Assembly: GCA_016758965.1 (NCBI GenBank)
Contig: JAEPRB010000488.1
Location: 1-14,815, forward strand
Direction of reading: 5' to 3'
Source: Circinella minor
Lineage: Eukaryota > Mucoromycota > Mucoromycetes > Mucorales > Lichtheimiaceae
Length of the DNA stretch: 14,815 nucleotides
The notes under the pieces are model-generated. The model saw only the letters and a list, made by a program, of their open reading frames with translations. It did no database searches and had not been told where the DNA came from. A program made the translations under genes and the position numbers. This document shows, in pieces, positions 9,451 through 14,815 of the stretch; position 1 is the stretch's first letter, and each line of letters opens with the position of its first letter.

Positions 9451-9550
9451 GATCGGATCGGATCAGATAACAGGGCTATCCGCATCCGCATCTGCAAATG
9501 CGGATATGGATGTGGATGCGGATGCTTTGGTTGTAGATCGGATAGCGGAT
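9451..9550. repeat. Hairpin of GGATGC-like hexamers with flanking GATCGGAT repeats
   Basis: Left arm ATCCGCATCCGCATC (9478-9492) pairs with GATGTGGATGCGGAT (9509-9523) at 14 of 15 positions across a 16-nt loop. GATCGGAT occurs at 9451-9458 (followed by overlapping copies) and again at 9537-9544 as flanking direct repeats. The block is much GC-richer than its surroundings and lies right beside the point where the transposase relic loses recognisable sequence. Confidence 0.75.
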
Positions 9551-10389
9551 AATATCAAGTGAGTAACAAGATGTTAAAGAAGATGGTAAAGTTTTTTTAT
9601 TTAATTGTAATTACGATTAAGATAGTAAATGCGTCTGTCACAATACAGTTATGCGTTTTCCAAGAAAAAAACAAGTCAAAGATGCAAAATAAGTAGTAAT
9701 GGCAACTAATTGAATAATATGAACACAATAAGTTTGTTTTTATATTGGTCAAGACATTGTGTTTTATTTTATTCCTACAGTTAACTGATAAGCTAGATAA
9801 AAGTCCGCATTGATCAAGGTACAGCATATAAAGTAAACAATATGTTGCTGGAAATAATATATGAGTATAAGTTTTATTATAATAAAAAAAATTACTAGTA
9901 ATGAAAAGCATTGATAAAAGTAATAAAAAAAGTAAAGTGGGAAAGGGAAAAAGGAAATTTAAAGAAGTATACGGCAAAAGGAAATAGAGAGTGCCGAAGA
10001 AAAAGGGGATTCTGTGTATAAAAAAAATAAATGGGGAAGGAAGAGAAGAGAAAAAAAAAGAGAAGGTACCGTATATATGTGTGTATGTATATATATGTCG
10101 GGGTAATTTATAAGTGAGAAAAAAATTTTTTTTTGCTTATTATATTTTCTTCAATGGCCTGCTCTTCCAAATTCCGTTCAACTGTATGCAAATCTACTGA
10201 TTACCCTGTTTCAATTCCTCTACAAAAACATCGTTGAATTTACCACTATAACCTCCTTTTGATCAGACCAATAAATCAGTACAGATTCTTTCAAAGCAAT
10301 CAGCTCTAATCTGTTTCGTTAGTAGGTATAAATAAAGCCGCCTAAGAGAAACAAAATTCACTTGGTAGCTGAATTCGCTAGCACAGGAA
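9551..10389. other. AT-rich region with a purine tract, no gene recognised
   Basis: An open minus-strand frame of about 126 codons at 9597-9977 has a hydrophobic, Tyr/Leu/Phe-rich composition, no ATG-proximal signals and no recognisable motif, so it is not called. The + strand is almost pure purine at about 10019-10068. A7T9-like palindromic homopolymers lie at 10120-10134. Confidence 0.5.
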
Positions 10390-10399
10390 AGCATCTCCT

Positions 10400-10550
10400 T
10401 GGCATCACATATAACAGTACAGTTTACCATCTTTAATTCCAAGGTACACTGCCAATGCATCTTCCTCAATGGTCCTTGGCTTATAATTGCCATTGTCAGT
10501 GACATTTAAACTATACAGCAACTGCTGTTCCGATTCCGCCATGTACTTGG
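10400..10550 (-). pseudogene. Short coding remnant of unknown origin
   Basis: Reading the minus strand from the ATG near 10550 gives about 50 residues. They begin MAKYMAESEQQLLYSLN, contain YKPRTIEEDALAVYLGIKDGK, and stop at a TGA near 10400. Composition is normal for a soluble protein. Beyond the stop the same frame has many further stops. A second frame overlapping it (80 codons, 10263-10505) is open but looks less protein-like. A short piece reading KFNDVFVEELKQGNQ further left (about 10200-10255) may belong to the same relic. No family was recognised; it could also be chance. Confidence 0.25.
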
Positions 10551-11002
10551 CCATTCATCCTCGACTTGTTGAAGGAGATAACCTTTTCTATACTTGAATA
10601 GCTATACGTTCACGGAACTGTTAGCTATTGATTTTTATTACCAATACACCTTGCTTCACTTGGTAGATATTATTATCTCTGACACGATCAATAATATTCA
10701 AGTTTTTGCCATATACAATAATGATAATTATTGATCTTTTTTTTTTATATATTATGCACACTTCCAAGTTGATACTATGGGAAACCTCTGGGACATTTGG
10801 GACATTTGGGACATTTTGGAAATAGATTTCTTTCTCAGCGCAGATATTTCCTTTTATAGATAGTTTGTGTATCAAGTTTGTGTACCAAACAGACCCAATG
10901 AAAATCAATATTTAAGTATGTGTATTTGATAAATATTTATTAAACTTTATTATAGTTATAATATATATAGAAAAAAAAACAATGATATGCCAAAAAAAAA
11001 AA
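10551..11002. other. Intergenic DNA between a coding remnant and the unknown minus-strand gene
   Basis: Contains three perfect GGGACATTT units (10790-10816). An open 95-codon minus-strand frame (10621-10908) runs through that repeat and ends in low-complexity Ile/Lys, so it is unlikely to be a gene. The A- and T-rich stretch 10925-11002 lies just after the stop codon of the gene at 11003 and would hold its polyadenylation signals. AATAAA-like sequence on the minus strand is present near 10936-10941 (TTTATT on the + strand). Confidence 0.5.
10790..10816. repeat. (GGGACATTT)3 minisatellite
   Basis: Three perfect nonamer units in tandem, followed by a single extra T and a decayed fourth start. 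Confidence 0.9.
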
Positions 11003-12773
11003 CTATTTTCTAGTAGAAGTTACTTTCCACTTCTTTTTGCGACCAGTGCATTGTTTGGTTGTTGATGATGTTGAAGAGGAAAGTGCAGAATTTCTGTGGG
11101 TGGTAGGGATGAACACACCGCGATCCGCAAAGGTATTTTGCCAGAATCGCGATGTGCTGTTGTTGTTGTCCTTGTTGTTGAAGAAGGCGGTATGTAAAGA
11201 GGGCATGCGGGGATCAAGCATACCCTCTAAGGGTTGGTGGGATGATGATGATGGTTGTTGTTGTGGTGAGGCGTGGTGGGGACGGAGTCTTGGTGTGGGT
11301 GGTTGTAGTTGTGGTTGCGGTTGTTGTTGTGGTTGTGAGGGAGTGGCGGATGATGAGGGGGTGGAGGAGATGACGGAGAATCTAAAAAAAAGACCTTTAT
11401 CAGCATCTGAATAATGTAAACTTAACTAAATGCATGCTATGCTTATTGGTAACTTATGCTGGCATAGACTGAGCAGCATGAGTAGCAGAGCTAAAAATAA
11501 TCATTATAATAATTAGGATTGATGGAATCTAATAGATATAATGCAACATGTTTGTTATAAATTAAAATTATATGTTACCTTTCACCAGACGTTTCTTGAG
11601 CAACCGAGTCACTATTTTGAAAAACGTACTATTTAGATACATGTCATTATTATATAATTGAATAAGTTTACTTACGTTGACATCTCTGATGCCACTAAGC
11701 GGAGGCTCAAGGATGGTCCGGATAAAGATACAGCTTGCCCGCTGATGCCACTCATGACTGACGTCGTGTCCATGCTCCTAATACAGTTTTTATGTTAGTA
11801 TTTGATGTTGATAAATACAAATAGTTATATATAAATACACATATGTCATTCGAGATAAATGTCTTGTACTAGATGTTGCTCTAATAAAAAGATGGTTTTA
11901 TAAAAATAGACTTTTAATAATTGGTAATAAAAAATATTCTCGACTTGAATTGTAAACATTGTTTGGTAAAAAGAACACTTACTCCTTGGATTCACGTACA
12001 AGAGCCGCCTTTCTCAGAAGAAAGTTGGCTACCCAGTGATCCTCGCATAGGTGCATTGGAAGCTTGAACATCCGGTACGCCTTATACTCGAACAAAGCAA
12101 TCTCTGTCGATTTCACCCCACCATCATAGTTATTCCAACTCTTTTTTAAATGGCTAGGAATTTGATCCCTAGCCCGCAAAAGAGCATGTCGGTGACGAGC
12201 AGCCTCATCCCTCAACATGTTATACATGCCTACATCGTGTTCTAATGTGGGCCCAATATTACAAGGCTTGTTGATGAAATGCCTTATAATATCAGGTCTT
12301 TCTTGTGTTGCCGGCTTGGGAATAACATTGTTGAGGATCGGAAAGATCGGAGGAGCTTGGTAGAGAGCTGCTCGTTTGGTCAACCGCAGTTCCTCCTCTG
12401 TCGTAATTTGCACACGGGGAGGAGCATACTCACCAGAGGACGTCCGTTGACTCTGGTCAAAAGGAGTTGGAACAATGACCGCTTGATCGATCACGATCGG
12501 AAGTGGTGGCGGTGAAGGGGAAGCAGGACGGAAATCTTCTGCATCTTCTTGTTGTTGTTGTTGTTGTTGTGCTGCTGCTCGAACCAACTCTTCGACTCTT
12601 GCAAGTCGTTGGTCTATTTGAGTAACGACCTTCGTATTTTCTTGGAGTCGTTGGTCCATTTGAGTAACAGCATTCGTATTTTCTTGGAGGTTGTTGCTTA
12701 ATTGCAAAAATAATTGGAATACCATATTCATATTTACTATGGTTTGTTGTTCGGGATTGTTGTTGTTGTTCAT
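11003..12773 (-). CDS. Unrecognised 448-residue protein, four exons: coiled coil, polyQ, Ser/Pro/Gln-rich tail
   Basis: Preferred model: exons 12773-11983, 11777-11676, 11628-11579 and 11406-11003, with donors GTAAGT, GTAAGT and GTAACA. Phases agree at every junction and there is no stop before TAG at 11005-11003. Residues 1-10 are Asn-rich. Residues 11-65 look like a coiled coil with two near-identical 15-residue units (LQENTNAVTQMDQR, LQENTKVVTQIDQR). Residues 69-75 are Gln. Residues 120-260 look folded and are rich in Arg/His/Trp (HFINKPCNIGP, ARDQIPSHLKKSWNNYDGG, LCEDHWVANFLLRKAAL). The rest is Ser/Pro/Gln-rich and disordered-looking, ending in a basic GRKKKWK that could be a nuclear-localisation signal. 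Function is not recognised. Alternative: a GTACGT donor at 11999 puts exons 2-3 in another open frame (HEWHQRASCIFIRTILEPP), ending at a TAA (11456-11454) for 320 residues. It may be a host gene or the accessory gene of a transposon. Confidence 0.6.
12603..12692 (-). repeat. 45-bp tandem duplication within coding sequence
   Basis: Two adjacent 45-bp units encode the near-identical 15-residue coiled-coil segments of the gene at 11003-12773. Being a multiple of three, the duplication keeps the frame. Confidence 0.8.
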
Positions 12774-12850
12774 ATTGAAAAGGTTAGAGATTGAAAAAAA
12801 AACTGATGGAAGTTAAAAGTAGTATGTTGTAATATCAGAATTAAAAGTTA

Positions 12851-13690
12851 TTACCATCCCCATATTTATACTATTCGAACGTTTCGTTTCATGCATACCA
12901 TAATCAGTACCGAATATTACCATCTGATTTTATTAATAATAAGTATATTAATAATGCTAGCATTCATTCCATATTCCTACCGTTCGACGTGTCATTTCAT
13001 ACAAACCATAATCAATACCAAATATTACCATCCCACTCTATTAATAAGCGAATTAATAATACCAGTAACCATCCCATATTTCCACCATTCGACATGTCAT
13101 TTCATACAAACCATAACCAGTACCGAATATTACCACCCCACTCTATTAAAAAGTAAATCAATAATATCAGTAACAATTTCATGTTCACTCATAATACCGA
13201 ATATTACCATCTGATTCTATTGATAAGTATATTAATAATGTTTATAGCATTCATTCCATATTCCTACCATTCGACATGTCATTTCATACAAACCATAATC
13301 AGTACCGAATATTACCACCCCACTCTATTAATAAGCGAATTAATAATACCAGTAACCATCCCATATTTCCACTATTCGACATGTCATTTCATACAAACCA
13401 TAATCAGTACCGAATATTACCACCCCACTCTATTAATAAGCGAATTAATAATACCAGTAACAATTTCATGTTCACTCATAATACCGAATATTACCATCTG
13501 ATCAAATTAATATAAAGTAAATTAATAATACTAGTAACCATTCTATATTTCCACCGTTCGTCGCGTCATTTTATGCAAACTATGCTGAAGGAATAGCAAA
13601 TGGATGAATTAGATAATTTTCATAATCAGTACCGAATATTACCATGCAACTAATAATACTAGTAATCACTCCATACTTTTCCATAATGAT
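12851..13690. repeat. Higher-order minisatellite, 287-bp repeat of three subunits
   Basis: The motif ACCGAATATTACCA (one copy ACCA at its start) begins at 12909, 13017, 13122, 13196, 13304, 13409, 13483 and 13631. Spacings are 108, 105, 74, 108, 105, 74, then 148. So subunits A (108), B (105) and C (74) form a 287-bp unit present in two full copies (12909-13195 and 13196-13482). A diverged third begins at 13483 and contains extra sequence near 13590-13620. Subunits A and B share CATTCCATAT or CATCCCATAT, TTCGACATGTCATTTCATAC and AACCATAATCAGT; C is a shortened form with its own ending TTTCATGTTCACTCATAAT. A partial unit precedes 12909. Because 287 is not a multiple of three, the 106-107-codon open frames here are not genes. 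Confidence 0.95.
12863..12870 (-). promoter_or_regulatory. TATA box for the minus-strand gene
   Basis: TATAAATA on the minus strand, 90 bp upstream of the ATG at 12773. It lies at the left edge of the repeat array; the equivalent place inside array units reads TATTTCC and is not TATA-like. Confidence 0.5.
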
Positions 13691-13770
13691 AAACCAAGTA
13701 TTCTATTTGTTATTTTTGTTGAAGACTGTAACGCATATTATAATTACCCAAAGTCGGAACATCCTGAGCC

Positions 13771-13778
13771 TATAAAAG
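13771..13778 (+). promoter_or_regulatory. TATA box for the transposase gene
   Basis: TATAAAAG sits 61 bp upstream of the ATG at 13840, a normal distance for a short fungal 5' leader. The leader that follows is pyrimidine-rich (CTACTTTTTC) just before the start codon. Confidence 0.6.
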
Positions 13779-13839
13779 AAACCACTTTTTAAGATACTTG
13801 GTTTGACATTATAACTTCAACTACTTTTTCTAAAAAACC

Positions 13840-14815
13840 ATGCCTAATCCCAAACTTATTACCTGTATGGCGTGCGGTGTCGATCAGCTGAAAACGCGAT
13901 ATAATGCACACGTCGCAGCATGCGGTATGTAAATATATCTTATTGAAATTCTGTTGTGATTAGTTGTTCTAATATATTTACAATACATATTTAGATGGCA
14001 AAGTCCATGAATACATGACTACAAACGTGGATCCTGAAGTACTCCCTGATGCACTCGACATAGATCCGATCGTTATGAACATGGTGGAAAGAACGGATGA
14101 CCAAGACATGTATGATGATGATATGATCGAGTATGATTTCGGGGATAGTCCACCTGCTGTTGGACAACAATTAAACGCTGATAACTGTGGTATGGATGAT
14201 GATGATATGACAGACGATGATGATTTCGCAACGGATGACAACTATAGTGATCATAGCGACAATGAAGATGACGATGATCAAGGAAATGGACTAAGACAGG
14301 AGGCCATCGCTATTGAGGCAATGGGTAATGATGAAGAAGGGGGTCTTTACGTTGATCCTTGGGATAAAGAACCTCCGCTCCGTAGCGACGTTCCTTTTGA
14401 AGAAACTGTCCAGGGAAGTAGTCCACTTGACAAACACCACCAAAAAAGCTTTGAATTGTACAGCTGGATCCAGGAACATAATGTCAGCCGTGATGCCTAT
14501 ACATCGCTATTATCAATGTTGAACGGGTGGATTGTAGATGATAGTTTTGGTAAGGGTTGTTTGTTTAAGGTTTGACAATCCACTTTACATAAGATGTTAT
14601 TTAACTTACTTGAAATATATATAGACAGGAAGCCGTTGTTTTCGCCAGCAAAAAGCGAAGCACGTTTAGAAAAAATGTTCGACCTGCAAGAAACGGAGTA
14701 CCGCATTTGTCCAGATCATTGTCGACTCTTCCCCCCAACTTCGATGGAAGATTGCTCGTGTGGAAAAGAACAATTTCGTTCTGATGGAAAACCGATTGCA
14801 TCCATGTCATACTTT
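13840..14815 (+). CDS. N-terminal part of a CACTA/Plavaka-like (Transposase_21-related) transposase, continues beyond window
   Basis: Exons 13840-13924, 13995-14549 and 14625-14815+. Introns 13925-13994 (GTATGT donor) and 14550-14624 (GTAAGG donor) are both phase 1, and the 277 codons read are free of stops. Residues 1-28 carry a zinc-finger pattern (CMACG, then HVAAC: Cx2C-x12-H-x3-C). Residues 60-140 are extremely acidic (Asp runs). From about 175 the sequence looks folded: FELYSWIQEHNVSRDAYTSL, then KMFDLQETEYRICPDHCRLF and DCSCGKEQF, a Cys cluster (Cx3C-x10-CxC). The order N-terminal finger, acidic region, WIxxHxxSxxAY block and YxxCxxxCxLF cysteine cluster is typical of CACTA-related transposases of fungi; the catalytic DDE region would lie right of the window. 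The start was chosen because it follows a TATA box and opens with the finger. It could be intact, unlike the relic at 8430-9435. Confidence 0.6.

Noticed and set aside
9597..9977. Minus-strand open frame of 126 codons with a hydrophobic start.
   Set aside because: The composition is that of translated AT-rich DNA, no family motif was seen, and no promoter or splice signals support it.
11037..11414. Plus-strand open frame of 125 codons rich in Cys, Gly and Trp.
   Set aside because: It is antisense to the Gln/Pro/Ser-rich last exon of the minus-strand gene; the Cys/Gly runs are the reverse of CAA/CAC repeats, and the minus strand has a matching splice acceptor and a proper stop.
12891..13515. 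Open frames of 79-107 codons with internally repeated peptides.
   Set aside because: They are translations of the 287-bp tandem array; the repeat is not a multiple of three and the frames are not kept from copy to copy.
12851..13690. CRISPR-like array.
   Set aside because: Units are long, of three different lengths and similar throughout; there are no short constant repeats with unique spacers, and the context is eukaryotic.
1..14815. tRNA or rRNA genes.
   Set aside because: I looked for tRNA B-box-like sequence (GGTTCGAATC type) and long conserved GC-rich blocks and found none; the only GC-rich hairpin block (7556-7690) does not fold as a cloverleaf by eye.

Overview
The window looks like a transposon-rich stretch of a compact-intron fungal genome, most likely an early-diverging (Mucoromycota-type) fungus. 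Reasons: AT-rich intergenic DNA, short GT-AG introns of about 50-230 nt, a fungal-style Helitron with several N-terminal zinc knuckles, and parts of transposases related to the CACTA/Plavaka (Transposase_21) group. The taxonomic call is inference; no rRNA or housekeeping gene is present.

Layout. 1-155: tail of a Ty3/gypsy integrase cut by the window edge. 156-1664: gene-free AT-rich DNA. 1665-7089 (+): a nearly full-length but decayed Helitron Rep-helicase gene. It starts with three small exons carrying zinc knuckles, followed by the Helitron N-terminal domain, the HUH/Y2 Rep nuclease (HUH damaged, Y2 kept) and a Pif1-type helicase whose last exon is intact. 7141-7690: microsatellites, then an abrupt GC-rich hairpin island that may be the Helitron 3' end. 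7690-8429: AT- and purine-rich spacer. 8430-9435 (-): decayed C-terminal part of a DDE-type transposase, exons still recognisable. 9436-11002: mostly non-coding DNA with a hairpin built from GGATGC-like units and one weak coding remnant.

11003-12773 (-): an apparently intact, unrecognised gene, best modelled with four exons and 448 residues (coiled coil, polyQ, a folded-looking middle, disordered Ser/Pro/Gln tail). It has a TATA box at 12863-12870. 12851-13690: a minisatellite with higher-order organisation (108+105+74 = 287 bp, two full copies and a diverged third) that fills the space between this gene and the divergent gene to its right. 13771-13778: TATA box for 13840-14815 (+), the apparently intact N-terminal 277 residues of a CACTA/Plavaka-like transposase that runs off the window.

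How the parts may work together: the Helitron is dead as an autonomous element but keeps a helicase frame and Y2 tyrosines. The right-hand 3.8 kb (unknown gene, repeat array, transposase start) has the architecture of a two-gene DNA transposon with divergent genes. That is the most interesting unproven possibility here. All protein identifications come from reading motifs by eye; no database was consulted.
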